From Nocardioides sp. Root682 (lineage in GTDB: Bacteria > Actinomycetota > Actinomycetes > Propionibacteriales > Nocardioidaceae): a stretch of DNA of 64,000 bases. Below, piece after piece: positions 27,293 to 36,495 of this stretch. Position 1 is the stretch's first letter. Every line of letters begins with the position of its first letter. Where the stretch lies: assembly GCF_001427795.1 (NCBI RefSeq), contig NZ_LMHJ01000005.1:43194-107193 (forward strand), given 5' to 3'. Below the pieces are notes generated by a model. It did no database searches. It was not told the DNA's origin and saw only the letters and a program-made list of their open reading frames with translations. The position numbers and the translations under genes are program-made.

Positions 27293-28134
27293 TGGCCAAC
27301 CAATTGATCGAACGGGCGCAGCGTTCCTGGCGCTCGACCTACAGCGGCCTCTCCGAGCTGGGCGACCAGGTGGCGTTCTACGGCCGAAGCCTCAGGTCGG
27401 TTCCCTACGCCCTGGTGCACTACCGCAAGGAGGTCATGCGGCTGTTGGCCGAGGTCGCCTTCGGCCGCGGGGCGCTGGTCCTGGTTGCCGGCACCTTCGG
27501 GATCATGATCTTCGAGGTTCTGGCGGTCGGCAGCGTGGTGGGCCTGGTCGGTTACCAGGGACTTCGCCAGGTCGGCATCGAGCCGTACGTCGGCTTCCTC
27601 TCGGCGTACTTCAACACCCGCGAGGTTGCGCCGCTCATCGCGTCCAACGCGCTGGTGGCGACGGTCGGAGCGGGGTTCACCGCCCAGCTCGGCGCGATGC
27701 GGATCAGCGAGGAGATCGACGCCGTCGAGGTGATGGCCATTCCGTCGGTGCCTTACCTGGTCAGCACCCGCGTCGTCGCGGCATTCATCGCGGTCATCCC
27801 CCTGTACCTGATCGGACTGATCGGCACCTACGCCGCGACCCAGGCCGTGTCGATCCACTACTACGGACTGACCGGTGGCACCTACGACCACTACTTCACC
27901 TTGTTCCTGCCGCCGATCGACGTCCTCTACTCCTTCGGCAAGGTGCTCGTCTTCGCGGTGATCCTCACCCTGGTCTGTTGCTACTACGGCTACTCCGCCT
28001 CCGGCGGGCCGGCCGGCGTCGGCACGGCCGTCGGGCGCGCCGTTCGCATGTCGCTGGTGATGATCGTGATCGCCGACTTCTTCCTGAGCCTGGCCCTGTG
28101 GGGATCCACCACCACGGTCCGGATAGCGGGCTGA
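27292..28134 (+). CDS. yrbEB: YrbE/MlaE-family permease subunit B of the first Mce importer
   Basis: A 280-residue MlaE-type permease with the characteristic FLSAYFNTREVAPLIA and GAMRISEEIDAVEVMAIPSV blocks and several membrane segments. It pairs with the preceding subunit. TGATG overlap of one base with the upstream stop and again with mceA downstream shows tight translational coupling. The ORF extends upstream in frame but only through the first permease gene. Confidence 0.93.
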   Translation: MANQLIERAQRSWRSTYSGLSELGDQVAFYGRSLRSVPYALVHYRKEVMRLLAEVAFGRGALVLVAGTFGIMIFEVLAVGSVVGLVGYQGLRQVGIEPYVGFLSAYFNTREVAPLIASNALVATVGAGFTAQLGAMRISEEIDAVEVMAIPSVPYLVSTRVVAAFIAVIPLYLIGLIGTYAATQAVSIHYYGLTGGTYDHYFTLFLPPIDVLYSFGKVLVFAVILTLVCCYYGYSASGGPAGVGTAVGRAVRMSLVMIVIADFFLSLALWGSTTTVRIAG

Positions 28135-29450
28135 TGATGCGCAAACACTCCAGGCCGCTCCTGGGCGTCGGCTATCTCCTGGTGATCGCCTCGCTCGTGC
28201 TGGGCAGCATCCTGATCTATCGCAAGGACATGCCCTGGCAGGGCAGCGTCGCAGTCGAGCTGACGACGGCCGACGCCGGCCTCGAGCTGAACCCACTCTC
28301 CGACGTCAAGCTGCAAGGAGCACGGGTCGGCGAGGTGCGCAGCATCACCTCGGACGGCGACAACGCGGTCGTGGAGCTTGCCCTCGATCCCGAGACCATC
28401 GACCTGATTCCCGCCAACGTCGATGCCCGGATCGTCCCGAAGACCCTCTTCGGGGAGAAGTACGTCGACCTCGTGGTGCCGTCCGACGCGAGTGCCGCAC
28501 GGATTGCCGAGGGCGACCGGATCACCCAGTCCCGTACGTCGGTCGAGCTCGGCGAGCTCTTCGGGCGCCTGGTGCCGATCCTGCGCACCCTCGCACCCGA
28601 GAAGGTGTCGCTCGTGCTCGGATCGCTCGCCGAGGCACTCGAAGGCAGGGGCGACGACCTCGCCGCGAGTGCGGTGCAGCTCGACAAGCTGCTCGACCGC
28701 GTCAACCCGAGTCTCGACACGCTCACCCACGATCTCGTCCAGCTCGCGGCGACCGCCGATCGATACGCCGACAGTGCCCCGGAACTGCTGCGCATCCTCG
28801 ACAACGCGGCGGCGACCAGCCGCGACCTGCTCATCCCCAAGGAGAAGGAGTTCGGCGACTTCCTCGACACGGTCATCAGCACGGCGACGATCGGCGCCAC
28901 CGTTCTGCGAGAGAACACGGAGCGTCTTGTGACACTGTCCGGTCGGGCGCGGCCCGTGCTTGCCCTGCTGGACGCCTACTCCGCTGCTCTGCCGTGCACG
29001 TTGCAGGCGCTGCACGTGATCGGTGACCTCGGGACCCACACCACCGGTGCCCGTGGTCCGTTCGTCAACCTGCGTGTCGACCTCGTCACCAAGAGGCAGC
29101 CGTACCGAAATCCCGAGGACCTTCCGAGCAATCCGGGAAGTGACGCCCACGTGAGCAACCTGCACCGCTACGTGCCTTCGTGGAAGCCGCACTGCCCGGA
29201 CCTTCCGAAGCGTCTCGACGGGCTGGAACCGGCGGAGCTGTTCAGCCAGCCGGGTCCGTCCGCCGTGCCCCCGGCCCGTGGTGGCCGCGCCGTCGAGGAG
29301 GCCCCCGATCCTGCTGTCCAGGAGGCGCGGGACGCCCTCGCCAGAGTGTTGGCGGCACAGGCTCTGCGGTTGCCCCAGAACGACGTGCCGGGCTACGTGC
29401 CGTTGCTGATGGCGCCGCTGCTCCACGGTGGACAGGTGGACGTCCGATGA
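28134..29450 (+). CDS. mceA: MceA-family protein, first mce operon
   Basis: A 438-residue Mce protein with one N-terminal membrane anchor (about residues 9-27) and an MCE domain (about 38-115) in the periplasm-like space, followed by long helices expected to form the lipid-conducting barrel with the other five Mce proteins. The C-terminal 70 residues are Pro/Ala rich. ATG 28134 overlaps the yrbEB stop by one base; a second ATG follows directly. Downstream it overlaps mceB by four bases. Confidence 0.9.
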   Translation: MMRKHSRPLLGVGYLLVIASLVLGSILIYRKDMPWQGSVAVELTTADAGLELNPLSDVKLQGARVGEVRSITSDGDNAVVELALDPETIDLIPANVDARIVPKTLFGEKYVDLVVPSDASAARIAEGDRITQSRTSVELGELFGRLVPILRTLAPEKVSLVLGSLAEALEGRGDDLAASAVQLDKLLDRVNPSLDTLTHDLVQLAATADRYADSAPELLRILDNAAATSRDLLIPKEKEFGDFLDTVISTATIGATVLRENTERLVTLSGRARPVLALLDAYSAALPCTLQALHVIGDLGTHTTGARGPFVNLRVDLVTKRQPYRNPEDLPSNPGSDAHVSNLHRYVPSWKPHCPDLPKRLDGLEPAELFSQPGPSAVPPARGGRAVEEAPDPAVQEARDALARVLAAQALRLPQNDVPGYVPLLMAPLLHGGQVDVR

Positions 29451-30514
29451 GCGCGACCACCCGCAGCCGGATCCCGTCCTCGTTCTACAAGGTCACCGTC
29501 TTCACGGCCGTCACCGTGTTGGTGATCGGGCTGCTCGCCACCCTGATCGGGAACATCTCGTTTGCTCCTTCCCGGTCCTACACCGCGCTGTTCACCGATG
29601 CGACGGGTGTCTACGCCGGTGACCGGGTCCGGCTGTCCGGGGTGGCGGTGGGTCGGGTCGAGTCGCTCGAACTGGTCGTTGACGACGGCCGATCGCTGGC
29701 GAAGCTCACGTTCTCCGTCGAGGAGTCCGTCCCGATCTACCCCGATGCGAAGCTGCAGCTGCGCTACGAGAACATCGTCGGGCAGCGCTACCTCGCGGTC
29801 ATCGAGGAGCCGGGCCACCGCCCCGAGATGGGCACGGGGAAGACCTTCCCGGTCGAGCAGACCACCCCCGCTCTCAACCTCACCCAGCTCTTCAACGGAT
29901 TCCAGCCACTCTTCCGGGCACTTGAGCCCGCCGACGTCAACAAGCTGTCGTTCGAGCTGGTCCGCGCCTTCCAGGGGGAGTCCGCGAACCTGGGTTCGCT
30001 GATGCGGGACACTGCCCAGCTCACGACCACGATCGCCAACAAGGAGAAGGTGATCGGCAGCGTCGTCGACAACCTCAACGTGGTGCTCGAGACCGTCGCC
30101 CTGCGCGACAAGAAACTCACGGGGCTGATCGTCCAGTTCCGCAACCTGATGCAGGGTCTGGCGTCGGACAAGGCTGAGATCGAGGCCAGCCTCCCCGACC
30201 TGGCCGGTCTGCTGGACACGACCTCGGGGTTCATCAAGGACGTACGCGGGCCACTGCGGGCCGACGTACGTGCGCTGGGCTCGATCGCTGAGCAGCTGGC
30301 CGCGGATCGCGGCGACCTGGATGCCTCGCTCAAGCGCCTGCCGCGAACGATGCGGACCCAGGCCCGGACGGGTTCGTACGGATCCTTCTTCAACTTCTAC
30401 GTGTGTGGCATCGACATCCAGCTGAAGCTCCTGGGCAGTACGACGTCGTTGCGCACACCCAGCATCGTCGCCAACGAGCGTGACACCGCCTGTGCGGGAG
30501 GAGACGTCCGATGA
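29447..30514 (+). CDS. mceB: MceB-family protein, first mce operon
   Basis: A 355-residue Mce protein: membrane anchor at about 16-38, MCE domain about 42-118, then helical region with the MceB-typical LFNGFQPLFRALEPADVNKL and a C-terminal FFNFYVCGIDIQL block. One Cys near the C-terminus may form a disulfide with a second Cys 26 residues further on. It overlaps neighbours by four bases on each side. Confidence 0.9.
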   Translation: MSATTRSRIPSSFYKVTVFTAVTVLVIGLLATLIGNISFAPSRSYTALFTDATGVYAGDRVRLSGVAVGRVESLELVVDDGRSLAKLTFSVEESVPIYPDAKLQLRYENIVGQRYLAVIEEPGHRPEMGTGKTFPVEQTTPALNLTQLFNGFQPLFRALEPADVNKLSFELVRAFQGESANLGSLMRDTAQLTTTIANKEKVIGSVVDNLNVVLETVALRDKKLTGLIVQFRNLMQGLASDKAEIEASLPDLAGLLDTTSGFIKDVRGPLRADVRALGSIAEQLAADRGDLDASLKRLPRTMRTQARTGSYGSFFNFYVCGIDIQLKLLGSTTSLRTPSIVANERDTACAGGDVR

Positions 30515-31602
30515 AGCCCGCAACCGAGCGCAACCCGGTCATCGTCGCCGTACTGGGGCTGACCGCGATCGCGCTCCTGATGGCGCTGGCGATGAACTTC
30601 CAGCGCCTGCCCCTTGTGGGCGGCGGCACGACCTACCGCGCGGAGTTCGCCGATGCGTCAGGGTTGGTGAAGGGCGAGGAGGTACGCGTTGCGGGGATCA
30701 AGGTGGGGGCGGTCACCGCGATCACCCTCGTCGACTCGCACGTCGAGGTCGAGTTCCGCGTCGAAGGCGTCGAGCTGGGAGACCGGACCACAGCAGCGAT
30801 CGAGATCAAGACCCTGCTCGGGCAGCACCACCTCAGCCTCGACCCGGCCGGCTCCCGTCCCCTGGCCGAACGCGACGTGATCCCCCTCGCCCGCACGACC
30901 ACCCCGCTCGACATCGTGCCGGTGTTCCAGGAGCTCACCGAGAAGACCCAGGAGATCGACACCGACCAGGTGGCCAATGCCTTCGATGCCATCTCGGCGG
31001 TGCTGGAGGAGACGGCGCCGGAGCTGACCGGGACCCTCACGGGTCTTTCACAGCTCTCGCGGGTCATCTCGAGCCGCGACGAAGAGCTCCGAACGCTCTT
31101 CGCCCGTGCGGACCTGGTCACCGGAGTCGTCGCCTCGCGCGACGAGGAGATCGGGCAGTTGCTGCGCGCCTCGAACAGCGTGCTCGGAGTCCTGTCCCGG
31201 CGCCGGGGCGAGATCGCGAAGGTCATCGACGGCACGTCGACCCTGGCCCGCCAGCTGCGGGGGCTCGTGGCCGACAACGAGGCGGCCCTGCGGCCGGCGT
31301 TGAAGGACCTCAACAACGTGCTCGCCGTCCTGCGGAAGAACCGAGACGAGCTGGACGAGACCCTCAAGTGGACTGCGGTCTACGCCCGCGAGTTCACCAA
31401 CGTCGGTGGCAGCGGGCACTGGTTCGACGCGAGCATCAAGGTGCCGCGCGGGTTCGCGGTCTGCAACAACGACACCAGCCCCCTCGGCCGGCTGCTGGGC
31501 GCGGCGCTCAGCCAGACCAACGAGGCGATCAACAAGAGCACCACACCCTGCCTGCCACTGGGACCGGCCAGCGGGAAGACCTCTGAGGACGGAGCGCCGT
31601 GA
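30511..31602 (+). CDS. mceC: MceC-family protein, first mce operon
   Basis: A 363-residue Mce protein with a short N-terminal anchor (about 9-26), an MCE domain (FADASGLVKGEEVRVAGIKV onward) and a long coiled-coil-like helix region (SRDEELRTLF, SRDEEIGQLL) before a C-terminal globular tip. It overlaps mceB and mceD by four and four bases. It corresponds to the partial mceC that ends the window. Confidence 0.9.
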   Translation: MKPATERNPVIVAVLGLTAIALLMALAMNFQRLPLVGGGTTYRAEFADASGLVKGEEVRVAGIKVGAVTAITLVDSHVEVEFRVEGVELGDRTTAAIEIKTLLGQHHLSLDPAGSRPLAERDVIPLARTTTPLDIVPVFQELTEKTQEIDTDQVANAFDAISAVLEETAPELTGTLTGLSQLSRVISSRDEELRTLFARADLVTGVVASRDEEIGQLLRASNSVLGVLSRRRGEIAKVIDGTSTLARQLRGLVADNEAALRPALKDLNNVLAVLRKNRDELDETLKWTAVYAREFTNVGGSGHWFDASIKVPRGFAVCNNDTSPLGRLLGAALSQTNEAINKSTTPCLPLGPASGKTSEDGAP

Positions 31603-32807
31603 TGACCAACCGCAACCGTCGCGCAGGGGCCCTGCTGGTGCTCGCCGCCGTCGCCGTCGCGTTCGTGTCGACGGGGAACAGCGACGAGAAGAGGCACCTG
31701 ACCGCCATCTTCCCCAGCACGACCAGTCTCTACGAGGGCGCGCAGGTCAAGGTGCTGGGCGTCAGGGTCGGCACCGTCGACGCCATCGAGGTCCAGGGGA
31801 CCGAGGTCGAGGTCGAGATCTCCTATGACCCGGAGGTGAAGCTGCCTGACGACGTGCACGCGCTCGTCGTACCTCCGTCGATCGTCGGCGACCGCTTCGT
31901 GCAGCTCGCGCCGGTGTGGAACCGGGGAGACGCCGTGCTGGCCGACGATGCGCAGCTCGACCGCACGCGTACCGCCGTACCGCTCGAGCTCGACGACGTC
32001 TACCGGGGCCTCAACAACCTCACGGGTGCCCTTGGCCCGAAAGGGGCCAACAAGGACGGAGCGCTCTCTCGGCTGATCCGGGCGTCGTCCACGGCCCTCG
32101 ACGGCAACGGTCGCCTGGTGAACACGACCATCCGTGACCTGGCCAGTGCCCTGTCCACCCTCGCCGCTGGCCAGGGCGACATCCAGTCGACCGTGACCAA
32201 CGCCGACAAGCTCGCCGCGACGCTCGCCGGAAACGACGAACAGGTGGCCGCACTGGTTCGGAACCTGGCGTTGGTGAGCACCCAGCTCAATGGCCAGCGC
32301 GATGACATCGCAGCAGCCTCGAAGGACCTGGCCCGCGCGCTCAAGACAGTGGGCCGGTTCACCCGCACGAATCGCCAGGAACTCACGACCACCATCGCCG
32401 GGCTGCGGGACGTGACGACCGTGCTGACCGGCCGCGAGGCGGAACTCGCCGAGATCGTCGACCTGGCCCCGGTCGGCCTGGTGAACCTCCTGAACATCTA
32501 CGAACCGGTCAACTGGGACCCCACGCACCCCGAGCTCACCGTGCCGGACGGCCGCACGGGCTCCGCATCGCTACGCGCTGCGTTGTTCAACGACCTCGAC
32601 ATCCAGCTGGCCCACACCTTCGGGGTCCTGTGCGCAAGCCTCCCCACCGGACAGGCAGCCCAGCTCGCGGGGCTCTGCCAGGCGCTCAACTCCGCGGGTG
32701 GCGACATCGGCAGCCTGTTGATGGCCATCCTCGAACGCGGTACGACGCCCGTCGCTTCAGTTCCCGGAGGCGACTCGCTCGCCGGGTTGCTGGGAGGTCC
32801 TCGATGA
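31599..32807 (+). CDS. mceD: MceD-family protein, first mce operon
   Basis: A 402-residue Mce protein with an N-terminal hydrophobic anchor (about 9-24), an MCE domain (TSLYEGAQVKVLGVRVGTVD) and extended helices. The start is GTG 31599 or ATG 31602, both overlapping the mceC stop. The C-terminal part contains the conserved LLNIYEPVNWDPTHPELT block seen in MceD proteins. Two pairs of Cys near the C-terminus could be bridged outside the membrane. Confidence 0.88.
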   Translation: MMTNRNRRAGALLVLAAVAVAFVSTGNSDEKRHLTAIFPSTTSLYEGAQVKVLGVRVGTVDAIEVQGTEVEVEISYDPEVKLPDDVHALVVPPSIVGDRFVQLAPVWNRGDAVLADDAQLDRTRTAVPLELDDVYRGLNNLTGALGPKGANKDGALSRLIRASSTALDGNGRLVNTTIRDLASALSTLAAGQGDIQSTVTNADKLAATLAGNDEQVAALVRNLALVSTQLNGQRDDIAAASKDLARALKTVGRFTRTNRQELTTTIAGLRDVTTVLTGREAELAEIVDLAPVGLVNLLNIYEPVNWDPTHPELTVPDGRTGSASLRAALFNDLDIQLAHTFGVLCASLPTGQAAQLAGLCQALNSAGGDIGSLLMAILERGTTPVASVPGGDSLAGLLGGPR

Positions 32808-33946
32808 GGAACTCGATCCGGGCTTCCCTGGGTGTCCTCGCTGCTGGCAGCCTCCTGCTCGGCGGCTGTGGCTTCAGCGGAGCCAAGGACCTGCCGTTGC
32901 CGGGCGCGGTCGGCGGGGAGGACACCTACCGGGTGTCGATGATCTTCACCGACGCGACGAACCTCGTGCCCAAGGAGACCTGCCGAGCCAACGACACGAT
33001 CGTGGGCAGCGTCGAGTCCGTCGAGCTCGACGAGGACCTGCGTGCCGAGGTGGTGTGCGTCATCCGCGACACCGTCACGTTGCCGGCCAACACCGTTGCG
33101 ACCCTGCGCGAGACCAGCCTCCTCGGTGAACGATTCGTGTCCCTCGACCCACCGACAGGAGAGCAGGGACTGGGCGCATTGAGCGCGGACGCCGTCGTTC
33201 CCGAGTCGTCGACTCGGGTGGACCCCAATGCCGAGATGGTGCTGGGAGCACTGTCGCAGCTCCTCAACGGTGGCAGCCTGGGCACGGTCCAGACGATCAG
33301 TCAGGAGCTGAGCACCGCCCTCGAGGGCTCCGACTTCGCCGAGACGACCCGTCAGCTGCGGGTCCTGGTGCAGCACCTCAACGGACGTCGTGGTGACATC
33401 ACTGCGTCCCTGGACGCGATCGACAGCTTGGCCAGCCGCCTGGCTGACCAGCGCACGGTGCTGGCCGCCGCGCTTGACTCGGTCCCGGACGGGCTCGCCG
33501 TGCTGGATCGCCAACGACCCCAGCTGACGCGGACCCTCAAGACGCTCGCCCGCCTCTCCCGCGTCGCCGTACCGCTCATCGAGCGCAGCAAGGCCAACAC
33601 GGTGGCGGACCTCGAACACCTCAAGCCGGTCCTCAGGCAGCTCTCGACGGTTGGGGACGAACTCGCGCTGTCGCTCGAGCGGTTCGCGAGCTTCCCGTTC
33701 CCCAACACGTTCCTCGCGACGGCGAAGGGCGACTACGCGGGGATGTACGGCAGCCTCACCCTGGACCTGGATTCGCTGGCCCCGCTGCTCGCCCCGAGCG
33801 GGGCGCGGGCCGCCGCGCCCCCTGCGGAGGTGCCCGGTGACGCACCGCCGCCATCCCTGCTCGATGGCCTGCTGGGCAACCTGCTCGGCCAGACCGTGCT
33901 CCCCGGGCTGTCTTCGCTGCTGCCGTTGGGTGGTGCCGGCCGATGA
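32804..33946 (+). CDS. mceE: MceE-family lipoprotein, first mce operon
   Basis: A 380-residue Mce protein made as a lipoprotein: signal sequence with lipobox L19-G20-G21-C22, the Cys being the acylated residue. The MCE domain (FTDATNLVPKETC onward) contains an unusual Cys pair at the usual glycine-rich turn. The long helical part ends in a Pro/Leu-rich tail (LLGNLLGQTVLPGLSSLLPL). MceE (LprK type) is the lipid-anchored member of every Mce hexamer. It overlaps neighbours by four bases. Confidence 0.9.
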   Translation: MRNSIRASLGVLAAGSLLLGGCGFSGAKDLPLPGAVGGEDTYRVSMIFTDATNLVPKETCRANDTIVGSVESVELDEDLRAEVVCVIRDTVTLPANTVATLRETSLLGERFVSLDPPTGEQGLGALSADAVVPESSTRVDPNAEMVLGALSQLLNGGSLGTVQTISQELSTALEGSDFAETTRQLRVLVQHLNGRRGDITASLDAIDSLASRLADQRTVLAAALDSVPDGLAVLDRQRPQLTRTLKTLARLSRVAVPLIERSKANTVADLEHLKPVLRQLSTVGDELALSLERFASFPFPNTFLATAKGDYAGMYGSLTLDLDSLAPLLAPSGARAAAPPAEVPGDAPPPSLLDGLLGNLLGQTVLPGLSSLLPLGGAGR

Positions 33947-35331
33947 TGTCGAACCTCACCAAGGCGCAGCTGCTCGCGTTCGTGGTCGTCACGGTGTCCG
34001 CCCTGGTCTACGGGGCGATCACGCTCTTCGACTTCGGTTCCATCGTGCGCCCGCCGTACCAGGTCGAGGTGCAGTTCACCGCGCCCGGCGGGATTCACCC
34101 GCGAGCCGACGTCGACCTGCTCGGCACCCGCGTCGGCAAGGTCGTCGAGGTCCGGCCGGGGCCGGACAGCGCGACCACCGTGGTGGTCGCGATCGATCAG
34201 GACGTCAGGATCTCGACCGACGTCGACGCGACGATCAGCAGCAAGTCCGCGATCGGTGAGCCCTACGTCGCACTGACGCCGCGCTCGGCCGACGGACCGA
34301 TGCTCGCCGACGGCGACACCATCTCGTTGGAGCGGACGACGGCGCCGCCCGACTTCGCGGAGCTGCTCAAAAACGCAGCCGGTCTTGCCGAATCCATCCC
34401 GCTCCGCGACCTGGCCACGACACTGGACGAGCTGGCGCTCGCTGTCGACGGAGTGGGGCCCGATCTCGGCCGACTCATCGACAGCTCCCACACGATCACC
34501 GAAGCGAGCCTCGACAACGTCGAGAGCCTGATCAGCCTGATCGACAATGCCCGGACCGTGCTCGACACCCAGGTCGAGGTCGGACCCGAGACCACGGTCT
34601 ACCTGCAGGAGCTGGCCGGGCTCACCGACCGGCTCCGAGAGCTCGACCCGACGTTCGAGCAGGTCTTCGCCAACGGGATCACCGCCGGCACCGAGGTGAC
34701 GAACCTGCTCAGTGCCAATCAGGACGCGATCCCGGTGCTCCTCAACAACCTGCTCACACTCACCGCGGTCGCCTCCGACCGGGTCCCGGCACTTCGAAAG
34801 ACACTCACCGTCTTCCCCTGGGTGCTGGAGATCGGGGCCAACGGCGTCCGGTACTGCGACGAGTACGACGAGCGCACTGGTGCCGCCGTCGAGAGCACGT
34901 GCCACTACGACGAGAACGGCGACCCGGTCTACGCGGCCTACCTTGCGCTCCAGCTTCCTGAGCTCCCGGGCTCGCCGCCCTACCAGACCTGCACCAAGGG
35001 CTACGAGGGGACGCAGCGCTACCTTCCGGACGGGACGAAGGTGGGCGGGGGAGCGCGCCAGGGCATGGACAGCGAGCCGAACCCGGACGCTGGCTGCAGT
35101 GCTTCTCCCACGGACCCGTTCAGCCCCAACGTCCGTGGTGCACAGAACGCACACCAGCGCGCCGGCGACGGTCTCAACCGTCCGGGGACTGCCCTGCTCA
35201 ATCCGACCAGTGGTGTCCTCGCGACACCCGACGGGTCCTACCGCCTGACCAACCTGACCGCCGGCCCGCCGCCGGCCGGACGCGAGGGGCTGGCGTGGTT
35301 GCTCGTCCAGCCGCTCGCAGGAGAGGAGTGA
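33943..35331 (+). CDS. mceF: MceF-family protein, first mce operon
   Basis: A 462-residue Mce protein, the last of six, with an N-terminal anchor (about 9-30) and MCE domain (APGGIHPRADVDLLGTRVGK). The MceF-typical ANGVRYCDEYDERTG stretch is followed by a Cys-containing globular end about 150 residues long, which is predicted to cap the barrel. The GTRVG turn is intact. It overlaps mceE by four bases and precedes the Mce-associated genes by four. Confidence 0.9.
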   Translation: MMSNLTKAQLLAFVVVTVSALVYGAITLFDFGSIVRPPYQVEVQFTAPGGIHPRADVDLLGTRVGKVVEVRPGPDSATTVVVAIDQDVRISTDVDATISSKSAIGEPYVALTPRSADGPMLADGDTISLERTTAPPDFAELLKNAAGLAESIPLRDLATTLDELALAVDGVGPDLGRLIDSSHTITEASLDNVESLISLIDNARTVLDTQVEVGPETTVYLQELAGLTDRLRELDPTFEQVFANGITAGTEVTNLLSANQDAIPVLLNNLLTLTAVASDRVPALRKTLTVFPWVLEIGANGVRYCDEYDERTGAAVESTCHYDENGDPVYAAYLALQLPELPGSPPYQTCTKGYEGTQRYLPDGTKVGGGARQGMDSEPNPDAGCSASPTDPFSPNVRGAQNAHQRAGDGLNRPGTALLNPTSGVLATPDGSYRLTNLTAGPPPAGREGLAWLLVQPLAGEE

Positions 35332-35335
35332 TTCG

Positions 35336-35884
35336 ATGATGGCCATTGACGAGATCGAGAAGGACGACCAGGTCGAGGAGGTCGAGTCGACCAGCCGGAG
35401 GCTCCGGGCCTGGCGAGAGCCGGGGAACCTGGTGATCGCGGTGCTGGTCGCGGTGATGCTCGCGCTCCTCGGTACGTCGGCATACCTCTGGCAGGACCGA
35501 CGGACCGACCTGGACCAGGGTGTCGTCGAGGTGGCGCGCGAGCACGCTGAGCTCTTCTTCAGCCTGGACCACCGCGACCCCGACCGGAGCATCGACAAGA
35601 TGCTGGCGTTGTCGACCGCTGACTTCAAGAAGAGCTACGCGGCCCGCCGGGACCAGGTGGTCGCGCAACTGAAGGAGAAGGAGGTCGTGGCGACCGCGAA
35701 CGTGCCCGAGGACGGCGCGGCCATCGAGTTCCTCGACGACACGCACGCCCAGGTCCTGGTGGCGCTCAACGTCACGACCGCATCACGATCCCAGGGATCC
35801 GAGGACCAGCGTTATCGCGCCCGGATCGAGCTGGCGCGGGTCGACGGATCATGGCTCGTCTCCGCAATCAACCAGGTGGGCTGA
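35336..35884 (+). CDS. Mce-associated membrane protein (Mas), first
   Basis: A 182-residue protein: acidic cytosolic N-terminus, one membrane helix (about 33-50, VIAVLVAVMLALLGTSAYLW), then an external alpha/beta domain of the NTF2-like Mas type (DRSIDKMLALSTADFKKSY, ending RVDGSWLVSAINQVG). Mas proteins sit at the end of mce operons and stabilise or accompany the Mce complex. Start at either of two adjacent ATGs. Confidence 0.82.
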   Translation: MMAIDEIEKDDQVEEVESTSRRLRAWREPGNLVIAVLVAVMLALLGTSAYLWQDRRTDLDQGVVEVAREHAELFFSLDHRDPDRSIDKMLALSTADFKKSYAARRDQVVAQLKEKEVVATANVPEDGAAIEFLDDTHAQVLVALNVTTASRSQGSEDQRYRARIELARVDGSWLVSAINQVG

Positions 35885-35887
35885 CCG

Positions 35888-36430
35888 ATGACACGACGAA
35901 TGCTGAGCGCAGTCCTGGGCGTCCTGGTGATCGCCGCCGGTGCCCTCACGATCCATCTCGCGACCAGACCCGAACCAGCCTCGGTCCGCCCCGAGGTCGA
36001 CGCCGACGGTGTCTACCGCCCGGGCTCGCTTCCCGGTGACGTCGCTGAGGACGCCGTCCAAGCGGCGGTCCTCGCGGCGCAGAAGTCACTGTCCTACGAC
36101 TACCGCACTCTGGACGAAGGGCTGGCCGACGCCACCGAACTCATGACCGACGACTTCCGTGCCGAGTTCAGCGAGGTGTTCGAGGCCACCGCGCGACCGA
36201 GTGCGCTGGAGAGCAAGGCCGTGACCCGAACGCTCGTTCGGGGCGGCGGGCTGGTCCGCGTCGAGGACGACGACCACGCCGTGTCCCTGGTGTACGTCGA
36301 CCAGGTACTGGTCGACTCGACGACCATGAAGAAGAAGGAACAGCCGTTGACAGTGAGCCAGAACCGGGTCCTCGTCGGTCTCCAACTCACCGACGGCAAG
36401 TGGCTGGTCGACTCGATCGAGCCATTCTGA
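35888..36430 (+). CDS. Mce-associated membrane protein (Mas), second
   Basis: A 180-residue homologue of the preceding protein: N-terminal anchor (about 5-25) and the same external domain (DEGLADATELMTDDFRAEF, ending TDGKWLVDSIEPF). It lies three bases after its neighbour and is the last gene of the plus-strand run. No clear hairpin terminator follows before the convergent IclR gene. Confidence 0.82.
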   Translation: MTRRMLSAVLGVLVIAAGALTIHLATRPEPASVRPEVDADGVYRPGSLPGDVAEDAVQAAVLAAQKSLSYDYRTLDEGLADATELMTDDFRAEFSEVFEATARPSALESKAVTRTLVRGGGLVRVEDDDHAVSLVYVDQVLVDSTTMKKKEQPLTVSQNRVLVGLQLTDGKWLVDSIEPF

Positions 36431-36495
36431 GGGCTGGGTGGCGACCAGGTCCGGGCTCTGGTGGTGCTCGTGCTCCGACTGGCCGGGTGTGCGCC

